Positions 1 through 6,424 of a DNA stretch of 31,377 bases are shown here, in pieces. Source of the stretch: an uncultured Bacteroides sp. (lineage in GTDB: Bacteria > Bacteroidota > Bacteroidia > Bacteroidales > Bacteroidaceae); contig NZ_CAJTSC010000027.1 of assembly GCF_910578895.1 (NCBI RefSeq), forward strand, positions 16,926 to 48,302. The letters are read 5' to 3'. Every line of letters starts with the position of its first letter. The first letter of the stretch is position 1. Below the pieces are notes generated by a model. That model ran no database searches, was not told where the DNA came from, and saw only the letters and a list, made by a program, of their open reading frames with translations. A program made the position numbers and the translations under genes.

Positions 1-20
1 GGATAAATAAAAGAAACATC

Positions 21-28
21 TATCTTTG
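21..28 (+). promoter_or_regulatory. Bacteroidales -7 promoter element for perR-rubrerythrin
   Basis: TATCTTTG matches the Bacteroides sigma-ABfr -7 consensus TAnnTTTG and lies 47 nt before the regulator's start codon. Transcription would begin near positions 32-35. The -33 element would lie at or beyond the left window edge and cannot be judged. Confidence 0.6.
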
Positions 29-43
29 CAAGCGAATTAAAAA

Positions 44-56
44 TGTAATTATTACA
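44..56. promoter_or_regulatory. PerR-box-like operator palindrome
   Basis: TGTAATTATTACA is a perfect 6-1-6 dyad just downstream of the predicted transcription start of the Fur-family gene. Aligned to the 7-1-7 Bacillus PerR box (TTATAATNATTATAA), the surrounding 15 bp match at 11 of 14 informative positions. This suggests autoregulation of the regulator and peroxide control of the following rubrerythrin. The assignment is by pattern only; a generic AT-rich dyad is the alternative. Confidence 0.5.
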
Positions 57-75
57 AGTTTGAATTGCAAATGAC

Positions 76-510
76 ATGGATGTAATAAAGCGATTGCAAA
101 ATCATAACATTAAGCCGTCGGTGCAGCGCATAGCCATTATGACCTATCTGATGGAGCATTGTACACATCCTACGGTAGATGAGATTTATACGGCACTTGC
201 CCCTTCCATTCCCACATTGTCTAAAACAACTGTGTATAATACCTTAAAACTGCTTAGCGAACAAGGTGCCGCGCAGATATTGACAATTGACGAACGAAAC
301 ACCTGCTATGATGCGGACACCACACCGCATGCACACTTCTTATGCAAACGTTGCGGAAGAATATACGATGTGGATATCAATGCCGATGGCAAGCAGGCGG
401 AAGAGACGGATATGAACGGGCACGAGGTGCAGGAAATCCATTATTATTACAAAGGTATCTGCAAGAGTTGCCTGGAAAATGAACGTTTAACTGAAATAAC
501 GAATAATTAA
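76..510 (+). CDS. perR: Fur-family peroxide-responsive repressor (PerR type)
   Basis: A 144-aa Fur-superfamily metalloregulator, the normal family length. An N-terminal winged-helix domain (about residues 1-75) precedes a C-terminal metal-binding dimerisation domain. Structural zinc ligands are visible as two CxxC pairs, C90/C93 and C129/C132. Candidate regulatory metal ligands are H31 (in HPTVDEIY), D79, H85, H87 and D98. An Asp at the D98 position, in CGRIYDV, corresponds to B. subtilis PerR D104, which in true Fur proteins is Glu and is needed for peroxide sensing. That favours PerR over Fur or Zur. The ATG at 71 runs into a stop at once, so 76 is the start. The gene lies 26 nt before a rubrerythrin, probably in one transcript, and a PerR-box-like dyad sits in its leader. 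It would repress peroxide-defence genes until metal-catalysed oxidation releases it. Confidence 0.85.
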   Translation: MDVIKRLQNHNIKPSVQRIAIMTYLMEHCTHPTVDEIYTALAPSIPTLSKTTVYNTLKLLSEQGAAQILTIDERNTCYDADTTPHAHFLCKRCGRIYDVDINADGKQAEETDMNGHEVQEIHYYYKGICKSCLENERLTEITNN

Positions 511-536
511 ATCAATCAATTAAAATCTGAAGTAAA

Positions 537-1094
537 ATGAAAAAGTTTAGATGTACTGTCTGCGGTTACGTATATGAAGGAGACGCAGCTCCCGAGAAAT
601 GTCCTTTGTGTAAAGCTCCTGCAAGCAAATTCGTAGAAGTAGAAGAAGCGCAGGAAGGCGGTCCGCTGGTTTTCGCTGACGAACACGTTATCGGTGTAGC
701 CAAAGGATGTGACGATGAAATGATCAAGGATTTGAACAACCACTTCATGGGCGAATGTACTGAAGTAGGTATGTACCTTGCAATGAGCCGCCAGGCAGAC
801 CGTGAAGGCTATCCCGAAGTGGCAGAAGCTTTCAAGCGTTACGCATGGGAAGAGGCAGAACACGCTGCCAAGTTTGCCGAGCTGCTGGGCGACTGTGTAT
901 GGGACACCAAGACAAACCTCGAAAAGAGAATGAACGCCGAATCAGGCGCATGCGAAGACAAGAAGCGTATCGCTACCCGCGCCAAAGCATTGAACCTCGA
1001 TGCTATCCATGACACAGTTCATGAAATGGCTAAGGACGAAGCACGCCACGGTAAAGGTTTCGAAGGTCTGTACAACCGTTATTTCAAGAAATAA
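537..1094 (+). CDS. rbr: Reverse rubrerythrin (NADH-peroxidase type)
   Basis: A 185-aa cytosolic non-haem iron protein that reduces hydrogen peroxide (and oxygen in related proteins) in anaerobes, taking electrons through its rubredoxin centre. The domain order is inverted relative to classical rubrerythrin. The rubredoxin-like FeS4 site is at the N-terminus (C6, C9, C22, C25, with CTVCGY and CPLCKA). The four-helix diiron domain follows from about residue 55, with ExxH motifs in GECTEVGMYL, WEEAEHAAKF and KDEARHGKGF. This is the reverse rubrerythrin arrangement known from Clostridium. No separate promoter is seen in the 26-nt gap after perR, so cotranscription is likely, which makes an economical peroxide sensor/detoxifier unit. 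The transcript ends at the strong hairpin at 1117-1151. Confidence 0.92.
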   Translation: MKKFRCTVCGYVYEGDAAPEKCPLCKAPASKFVEVEEAQEGGPLVFADEHVIGVAKGCDDEMIKDLNNHFMGECTEVGMYLAMSRQADREGYPEVAEAFKRYAWEEAEHAAKFAELLGDCVWDTKTNLEKRMNAESGACEDKKRIATRAKALNLDAIHDTVHEMAKDEARHGKGFEGLYNRYFKK

Positions 1095-1116
1095 TCCGGA
1101 ATAACCTACAGAATAT

Positions 1117-1151
1117 AAAAAAGACTTGCAGAAATCTGCAAGTCTTTTTTT
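1117..1151. terminator. Bidirectional intrinsic terminator
   Basis: A perfect 9-bp stem (GACTTGCAG at 1123-1131, CTGCAAGTC at 1136-1144) has an AAAT loop, six As on the left and seven Ts on the right. It lies between the convergent ends of rubrerythrin (1094) and the outer-membrane protein gene (1197), and the A/T tracts let it act on both strands. Confidence 0.9.
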
Positions 1152-1196
1152 ATACCACCTGAAATAAATATCTGTTCAACTCCAAGAAAACGGCAG

Positions 1197-2900
1197 TTAG
1201 AAACGTAACCCCAATGTCAGCAACACCTGGCTGCGGCTATTCTTTACTTTCGTTGCTTCAGGACTGCCTATCACCAATTGGCCTTTCTCCATATAAGCAT
1301 TAATGAACGGATAGAAATCTTCTTTATAAGAAGAAAACTTATATGCCAAATCCGCATAAAACATCGAACCGCGATAACCTATACCCAACGTATAGTTGCT
1401 CAGCGCTTTTGTGTTGGCAAAATCCGTATCTGTCTGAATGGAGTTATAAGGCAAATCTTTATACGCATCGTTATTGAAAATGGCAGATGTATAATTATAT
1501 CCTGCGCGCAAAGCAAATTGGGGAATTACCTTATATTCAGCACCCAAGCGAACGGTGCTCACTCCTTTCAGCATCGGCATGGTGCTGTTTTCATATCCAA
1601 AAGTATCGGAATAGCCTTCTTCATCTTTAAATTTCATGGAAGAATAGTCTTGATACTCATACTCCGCTCCCAAAGCCAGGTTCTTACCAATGGTATATCC
1701 CAGACTGACATTATAGGTCCATGGAGTCTGCAACTGGAACCGGCGTATCATGTCTCCCTTCAATATATCATAAGTATCTATGTCATACTGGCCTATCGCA
1801 CCGCTTTCAACAGTTCCGTTTTCAATGGCGATATCCAAGTCGTTCAGCACATCCGCTTCCAAACGTGCATTCGTTTTGTAATCCAGCCTATAATAAGTGG
1901 GCGTATGAATTGCCAATCCGATTTTTAAGGGAGAATACTCGAAAGGACGCACAATAGCTCCGAATTTCACATCGAATCCGGAACCGTGTATCTTGTTCCA
2001 ACTCTGCAAGTTATATCCCTGCCCTATACCATTTCCGGCAGCATCTATGTAATTTTCATCATAAAAAGTATATTTACTATAGTCAATGGTATAGGCACCT
2101 ACAGTCACACCCAAATATACCCGGTCATTGACATTGAACGATATGTTAAAATCATATTGGTCGATACCGCCGCGCTCTGCCGACCGGAAAGTTCCGTTTC
2201 CGCCCAAAAACATTCCGCCATACTCGCCCGGAGTAATATACATCAAATCACCGTTCAGGTTCTTCACCTGCTCACCACCTACCATATAAGGAACATAACC
2301 GGAAGGGACACCGCCCGGTCCGTTGTGGGAAATAACATCGGTGATGAGATAGCCCTGATAGCCCAAAGCAGAAAGCCAGCCTATATTATCGTCATTATAA
2401 GGAAAATCTCCCCAACTCTCAATGCCGCCGGCTTGCGCAGCCATATAATCCGTTTGCGTATAATCTCCCAAATTCCCCTCCATCGACATATTCTTGTAGA
2501 AAGATTTGGCCTTATGGTAATTAAAGCCGAAATTCACATAACGTAAAGTCGTGGCATTGCCTATTTTTGAGGAGATTACAAACCCCGCATTATCGAACGA
2601 GCCTCTTGTTTTATCCGCATTCATCTTGGTCCCCATATAGTTGCTTTCCATGCCGTATGCAGACAGTCCGAACGACACCATGGCATCATTGCTACGGTAA
2701 ACACCTATGCCGGCAGGGTTCGTTCCGATGGTGGAAATATCACCGCCCAATGCCCCCATGGCACCGCCCATACCTACGAAGCGCGCCGTTCCGTTCAAAT
2801 CCTTATTCGCTATCTTAGCAGCATCGTACACCGTCTGTGCACTCACCGGAGCCGCTGCTGCCAGCAGCCCCAAAGCAGCCAAAGTTATTATTTTCTTCAT
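1197..2900 (-). CDS. FadL/OmpP1-like outer-membrane beta-barrel protein
   Basis: A 567-aa protein with a clear signal peptide (cleavage after about residue 21, ...PVSA-Q). The N-terminal segment, with NGTARFVGMGGAMGALGG and TNPAGIGVYRSND, is typical of the OmpP1/FadL/TodX transporter superfamily as seen in Bacteroidetes. The rest is rich in alternating aromatic/polar strands and ends in TLGLRF, the C-terminal Phe signature of barrels inserted by BAM. Such genes are often labelled hemin receptor in Bacteroides, but nothing here shows haem binding. The likely role is uptake of a hydrophobic or small substrate across the outer membrane; the ligand is unknown. An AAAAGGAT ribosome-binding-like stretch precedes the start. 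The gene follows the low-complexity secreted protein gene by 33 nt, so the two probably form an operon ending at the bidirectional terminator. Confidence 0.8.
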   Translation of the reverse strand: MKKIITLAALGLLAAAAPVSAQTVYDAAKIANKDLNGTARFVGMGGAMGALGGDISTIGTNPAGIGVYRSNDAMVSFGLSAYGMESNYMGTKMNADKTRGSFDNAGFVISSKIGNATTLRYVNFGFNYHKAKSFYKNMSMEGNLGDYTQTDYMAAQAGGIESWGDFPYNDDNIGWLSALGYQGYLITDVISHNGPGGVPSGYVPYMVGGEQVKNLNGDLMYITPGEYGGMFLGGNGTFRSAERGGIDQYDFNISFNVNDRVYLGVTVGAYTIDYSKYTFYDENYIDAAGNGIGQGYNLQSWNKIHGSGFDVKFGAIVRPFEYSPLKIGLAIHTPTYYRLDYKTNARLEADVLNDLDIAIENGTVESGAIGQYDIDTYDILKGDMIRRFQLQTPWTYNVSLGYTIGKNLALGAEYEYQDYSSMKFKDEEGYSDTFGYENSTMPMLKGVSTVRLGAEYKVIPQFALRAGYNYTSAIFNNDAYKDLPYNSIQTDTDFANTKALSNYTLGIGYRGSMFYADLAYKFSSYKEDFYPFINAYMEKGQLVIGSPEATKVKNSRSQVLLTLGLRF

Positions 2901-2933
2901 ATCCTTTTAATCTTTTTTCTATTAATACCATGC

Positions 2934-4271
2934 CTATCTTCTTCGTGAAGAGCCGCCGCCGCCACCGGACGAACGGGTAGAACCGCCGCCGCTGCTTCCT
3001 GTGGAATAGCTGCGCGAACTGCTGCTACTGCTACCCGAAGAATAACTGCGAGTGGAAGAATTGTTCTGCACAGGCGTGTTGTAAGAACGACGGCTGCTGC
3101 TTCCTGTAGAGTAACTGCGGGAAGATGATGTAGAGCTGCCGCGATTATAAGTGGAAGTGCTGCCGCTGCCCGTGCGTCTTGTTCCGGTAGAGTTTACACT
3201 GCTGCCGCGAGAAGCGTCTGTAGAAGCAGACGACGAACCTACACGCGTGCTGCTGGGACGGGTATATGTGCTGCGTCTTGCAGAAGAGCCGTCCGTACGG
3301 GTAGTTACCCCGCTACGTGTTCCGGACGAACGCGTACCCACCACACGTCTTGCAGAGGTTGCACCACTCTGCCCATTCTGCCTGTAAGAGGAAGTGCCCG
3401 AAGAGCGGACAGTAGAACCCGAGCCACCGCGATTCACCCCCGAACCTTGCCTGCGAACAGCCGAAGAGGAATTTCTATAACTGCTTGTTCCCGAAGAACG
3501 GCGGTTGGTGTACGTATTATGCGCCCAATGTCCGCCCCCCCAGTGTCCGCCACCGGGATAATATCCGGGGTAATAGTGGTGGTGGTGATGTCCCCACCAG
3601 CCGCCATGCCAGCCGCCCCAACCTACATTCCAGCCGAAGCCCCAGCTTGGACCGTACCAGTTGTTCCAGCCCCAGCCGTAATAAGGATATCCGCCCCAAC
3701 CGTATGAGCTATAGCGCCAATCCCACCATAAGCGATTAGTAAATGTGGGGAATGCGTATGCATACAACCCATCCGTATATACGTTCCAGTCCCACGAGTT
3801 CAGTCCATAGACCACATCCCAATAAAGCGGACTGCTGATACTGATGGCATAGCGGGGATTGCGGAAACGGATGATACGTGTGGCATATTCATAATCATCC
3901 TCCGAACCGTCAAAGCCATTCACCCACTCTCCGTCCAGACCGTCATACTCCTTCTCCTCTACATAGAGCGTGTCATTCCCTTGCGAGAAATCATAATCCT
4001 TGGCATCGTACCGACGGTTATACTCGTCTACGTCACGGACATTTCCTTTACGGTTTTTCACCACAATTGTCGTATTGCCCGGCGACGCATATACCGTGGC
4101 AGGCGCATTCGTCCTTACTACAACCGCATCGGCAGCCGGCTCCTTTTTCTTCTCCGTCTTTTCTTCCTTTTTCCTGGAAGGCACGTAGTAAAGGTCGTCA
4201 TCTATACTTTGAGCCGAGAGCGTCCACGGAAGACACAAAGCAAAAAGCGATAAAAAAACAATCTTTTTCAT
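2934..4271 (-). CDS. Secreted low-complexity protein, His/Trp/Gly-rich core and Ser/Arg-rich tail
   Basis: I do not recognise a named family. The start at 4271 (MKKIVFLSLF...) gives 445 aa and a classical signal peptide cleaved after ...TLSA-Q. An ATG at 4277 adds two residues. A longer reading from 4328 starts upstream of the predicted transcription start and is rejected. After the signal come a Lys/Glu-rich linker (EEKTEKKKE), a mixed region with acidic and aromatic content, a block dominated by Gly, Trp, Tyr and His with five consecutive histidines (codons 3576-3590) followed by GGGHWGGGHWAH, and a tail of about 180 residues rich in Ser, Thr, Arg and Gly ending GGSSRRR. The protein is presumably periplasmic or surface-exposed and disordered in its second half. 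The His/Trp block could bind metal or carbohydrate, which is a guess. It is the first gene of an operon with the FadL-like barrel. Confidence 0.72.
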   Translation of the reverse strand: MKKIVFLSLFALCLPWTLSAQSIDDDLYYVPSRKKEEKTEKKKEPAADAVVVRTNAPATVYASPGNTTIVVKNRKGNVRDVDEYNRRYDAKDYDFSQGNDTLYVEEKEYDGLDGEWVNGFDGSEDDYEYATRIIRFRNPRYAISISSPLYWDVVYGLNSWDWNVYTDGLYAYAFPTFTNRLWWDWRYSSYGWGGYPYYGWGWNNWYGPSWGFGWNVGWGGWHGGWWGHHHHHYYPGYYPGGGHWGGGHWAHNTYTNRRSSGTSSYRNSSSAVRRQGSGVNRGGSGSTVRSSGTSSYRQNGQSGATSARRVVGTRSSGTRSGVTTRTDGSSARRSTYTRPSSTRVGSSSASTDASRGSSVNSTGTRRTGSGSTSTYNRGSSTSSSRSYSTGSSSRRSYNTPVQNNSSTRSYSSGSSSSSSRSYSTGSSGGGSTRSSGGGGGSSRRR

Positions 4272-4316
4272 ATTCATCTGGTTTACGAGTTTACAATTAC
4301 ATATTTTTTCACACCA

Positions 4317-4324
4317 CAAAGATA
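4317..4324 (-). promoter_or_regulatory. -7 promoter element of the low-complexity/FadL-like operon
   Basis: Read on the minus strand this is TATCTTTG, a perfect TAnnTTTG, 40-46 nt before the candidate start codons. No good TTTG sits 19-21 nt upstream, so the -33 box is weak. It diverges from the prmA promoter. Confidence 0.5.
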
Positions 4325-4369
4325 GCACGGGGATTTACTCCACGCAGAAGATTTTCCCCAAAGATTTAT

Positions 4370-4381
4370 AGGGATTTCCCT
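4370..4381. promoter_or_regulatory. Short dyad between divergent promoters
   Basis: AGGGATTTCCCT is a 5-2-5 inverted repeat that extends imperfectly on both sides (TTATAGGGA / TCCCTAAAT). It lies between the divergent -7 boxes at 4317-4324 and 4391-4398, a plausible place for an operator. No regulator is identified. Confidence 0.25.
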
Positions 4382-4390
4382 AAATGCTCC

Positions 4391-4398
4391 TATCTTTG
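4391..4398 (+). promoter_or_regulatory. -7 promoter element for prmA
   Basis: TATCTTTG, a perfect match to TAnnTTTG, lies 77 nt before the prmA start codon. The -33 region is degenerate. Confidence 0.5.
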
Positions 4399-4475
4399 TA
4401 TCCAAAACAAATATACGCAGAAATAGGTTTTGTTCATATACCTGCTTTGTGTATTTAACAAACAATTGTATTCCA

Positions 4476-5318
4476 ATGAAATATTTAGAATTTACATTCC
4501 ACACCGTTCCTTGCACAGAAGTCGTCAACGATGTCTTGTCAGCAGTATTGGGCGAAGCAGGTTTCGAAAGTTTTGTAGAACAACCCGGCGGAATAGCCGC
4601 CTATATCCAAAAAGACTTATATGACGAGAGTTCCCTGAAAGATGCCCTTGCCAATTTTCCCTTGCCCGACACACAAGTGGAATATACTTGCCGGGAAGCG
4701 GAAGATAAAGACTGGAACGAGGAGTGGGAAAAGAATTTCTTCCAGCCTATTATCATCGGCGACCGCTGTGTCATTCACAGCACGTTCCACCATGATATTC
4801 CTCAAGCGGAATACGATATAGTCATCAATCCCCAAATGGCATTCGGAACAGGCCACCACGAAACCACCAGCCTTATCATCGGCGAACTGCTGGATAACGA
4901 CCTGCAGGGAAAATCCTTACTCGACATGGGATGCGGAACATCCATTCTCGCCATCTTGGCGCGTATGCGCGGTGCCGCGCCTTGCACGGCTATCGACATA
5001 GATGAGTGGTGCGTACGCAATTCACTGGAGAACATAGAGCTGAACGGTGTAGACCGGATTTCCGTTTTCCAGGGAGACGCTTCCATACTGGAAGACAAAG
5101 GTCCCTTTGATGTGGTTATCGCCAATATCAACCGGAACATCCTGCTGAACGACATGAAGCGATATGTGAACCGCATGCGCTCCGGTTCGGAACTATACAT
5201 GAGCGGGTTCTACGCAGACGACATTCCCGTAATACGAGCCGAAGCGGAGCGTAACGGGTTGCGGTTTGTGCATTATCGGGAAAAAAACCGTTGGGTGGCG
5301 GTTAAGTTTGTGCTATAA
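4476..5318 (+). CDS. prmA: Ribosomal protein L11 methyltransferase
   Basis: A 280-aa SAM-dependent enzyme that methylates lysines and the N-terminus of ribosomal protein L11. The N-terminal substrate-recognition domain (residues 1 to about 90) precedes a Rossmann methyltransferase core with the PrmA signature NPQMAFGTGHHETT (about 118-131), SAM motif I LLDMGCGTS (148-156), an acidic loop TAIDIDEWCV, and ANINRNILL as motif IV. The start at 4476 (MKYLEFTFHTVP) is preferred over an ATG at 4449, because family members begin at this conserved segment and the nine extra residues look like leader sequence. The gene is monocistronic, with its own promoter element, and converges on the GH25 gene. The 3' flank holds the GTTAAC repeat array rather than a standard terminator. 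Confidence 0.92.
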   Translation: MKYLEFTFHTVPCTEVVNDVLSAVLGEAGFESFVEQPGGIAAYIQKDLYDESSLKDALANFPLPDTQVEYTCREAEDKDWNEEWEKNFFQPIIIGDRCVIHSTFHHDIPQAEYDIVINPQMAFGTGHHETTSLIIGELLDNDLQGKSLLDMGCGTSILAILARMRGAAPCTAIDIDEWCVRNSLENIELNGVDRISVFQGDASILEDKGPFDVVIANINRNILLNDMKRYVNRMRSGSELYMSGFYADDIPVIRAEAERNGLRFVHYREKNRWVAVKFVL

Positions 5319-5342
5319 CAAACATCCCCTTAAAAAAGGAAA

Positions 5343-5445
5343 CAGGAAGTTAACATCAAGACCGAAACGATGTTAACTGAACAGATGCAACGAAGTTAAC
5401 TAAACGGGAACCAATAAGTTAACTTCCTGCATCTACGAAGTTAAC
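5343..5445. repeat. 23-bp periodic GTTAAC array with terminal inverted repeat
   Basis: GTTAAC, itself a palindrome, occurs at 5349, 5372, 5395, 5418 and 5440, at intervals of 23, 23, 23 and 22 bp. The intervening bases are only partly similar: AC or AAC often follows the core, and ACGAA or similar precedes it. The outer parts include a perfect 12-bp inverted repeat, CAGGAAGTTAAC (5343-5354) against GTTAACTTCCTG (5418-5429). The array fills most of the 126-bp gap between the convergent prmA and GH25 genes, and its last copy overlaps the GH25 stop codon. Confidence 0.75.
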
Positions 5446-6299
5446 TACTTCAAAGTCATGCCAAGCAATTCCTCTAAAGTGCCGTTAAAGACATTCAGAT
5501 CGACCTCTTCTTCGATACCCGGAACATTGCCCACATCGGTGTGTTGCCAGAAATGCCATTTGCCCTCATACCTTACGGAATCTACGTAATAGTGGGCTAT
5601 CCAGTAAGGATAAGCATTGAATATGGAATCGTTGAGGTAACGTTTCTTGAACTTGTAAGAAGTATAAAGAATAGGTTTTACGCCATAATGCGCCTCTACC
5701 CTGTCAAGCCATGTTTTAACGGCAAGTTTCAATTCCTGCGGCGATTTTTTCCCCGTAGTCTCCACATCAAGAACGGGCGGAAGGTCGCCCTTTGACAACT
5801 GCACGGTATTAATAAAGAAATCAGCCTGCTTCCGCGCATCCGTCTTAGGTAAGAAATAGTGATAAGCCCCGCGTATAAAACCATGACTGCGTGCCCGTTC
5901 GAAATTCTCGGCAAAGGTATTATCCCCGTGGTCGCCGCCTTCGGTGGCTTTCATGAAAATAAAGTGTATGGGAAATTCGGTCTCCTTGTTACGGAGAAGT
6001 TTAGTCCAGTCGATAACGCCCTGATAGTGGGAGACATCAATGCCATGTATTTCGTAATTGCAGGGCATACACACTCCATAGCCTTTAAAACCGTAGCATG
6101 GCTTCCAACGATAAGCGTAAGGACGGATAAAGAACCAATAAAATCCGGCAGAAAACACTACAATGATGCAGCATGCCAACAGATTGCGCAACCATACAGG
6201 CATGGCACGGGACATTGACGCCTGTTTCTTCTTCGGGAAAGAGGAAGTGCGGCGGGATGCAGGTTTGCGGCGAGAAGCAGTATTGGTTTTGGCAGACAT
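5445..6299 (-). CDS. Membrane-anchored GH25 (Chalaropsis-type) lysozyme-like protein
   Basis: A 284-aa protein. A cytoplasmic tail rich in Arg/Lys (residues 1-36) and one transmembrane helix (about 37-58) make it a type II membrane protein with its catalytic domain in the periplasm. The GH25 domain runs from about residue 85 to the end. Visible hallmarks are GIDVSHYQG with catalytic-type D88, FMKATEGG, GAYHYF, VLDVET with D178 and E180, PILYTSY, and WQHTDVG near the end. GH25 enzymes cleave the beta-1,4 bond between N-acetylmuramic acid and N-acetylglucosamine, so a role in cell-wall remodelling is likely. All key acidic residues are present and the length is normal. It is transcribed in the same direction as the upstream pfp gene but separated by a 125-bp dyad-containing spacer, so it may have its own promoter. 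Confidence 0.87.
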   Translation of the reverse strand: MSAKTNTASRRKPASRRTSSFPKKKQASMSRAMPVWLRNLLACCIIVVFSAGFYWFFIRPYAYRWKPCYGFKGYGVCMPCNYEIHGIDVSHYQGVIDWTKLLRNKETEFPIHFIFMKATEGGDHGDNTFAENFERARSHGFIRGAYHYFLPKTDARKQADFFINTVQLSKGDLPPVLDVETTGKKSPQELKLAVKTWLDRVEAHYGVKPILYTSYKFKKRYLNDSIFNAYPYWIAHYYVDSVRYEGKWHFWQHTDVGNVPGIEEEVDLNVFNGTLEELLGMTLK

Positions 6300-6315
6300 A
6301 CAGGCATATTATAAG

Positions 6316-6388
6316 TTCAGGCACGGACTGCACGGCACATCGCGGAGTTTTATCTTTTCCGTGAAAACCGGTGCTATCCGTGCCTGAA
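6316..6388. promoter_or_regulatory. Long dyad in the 5' region of the GH25 gene
   Basis: A perfect 12-bp inverted repeat (TTCAGGCACGGA at 6316-6327, TCCGTGCCTGAA at 6377-6388) encloses 49 nt, with further GCACGG/CCGTG copies inside. It lies between the pfp stop codon and the lysozyme start, both on the minus strand. It could be a pfp transcript-end hairpin or a structured GH25 leader. There is no U-tract, so it is not a standard terminator. Confidence 0.45.
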
Positions 6389-6424
6389 GATTGATATCAA
6401 GCTCTTAAAAAAAGCTCCATACTA

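Noticed and set aside
1197..2900. Naming the barrel protein a hemin receptor
   Set aside because: No haem-binding motif or haem-locus context; FadL/OmpP1-like is all that the sequence supports.
4278..4328. N-terminal extension of the low-complexity protein from an ATG at 4328
   Set aside because: It lies upstream of the predicted transcription start and would bury the signal peptide behind 17-19 residues.
4449..4475. Nine-residue extension of PrmA from an ATG at 4449
   Set aside because: The family begins at the conserved MKYLEFTF-like segment; the extra residues resemble leader sequence.
5343..5445. Possible short CRISPR array (regular GTTAAC cores)
   Set aside because: Only 6 bp are conserved per unit and the period is 23 bp, too short for repeat plus spacer; no cas genes are present.
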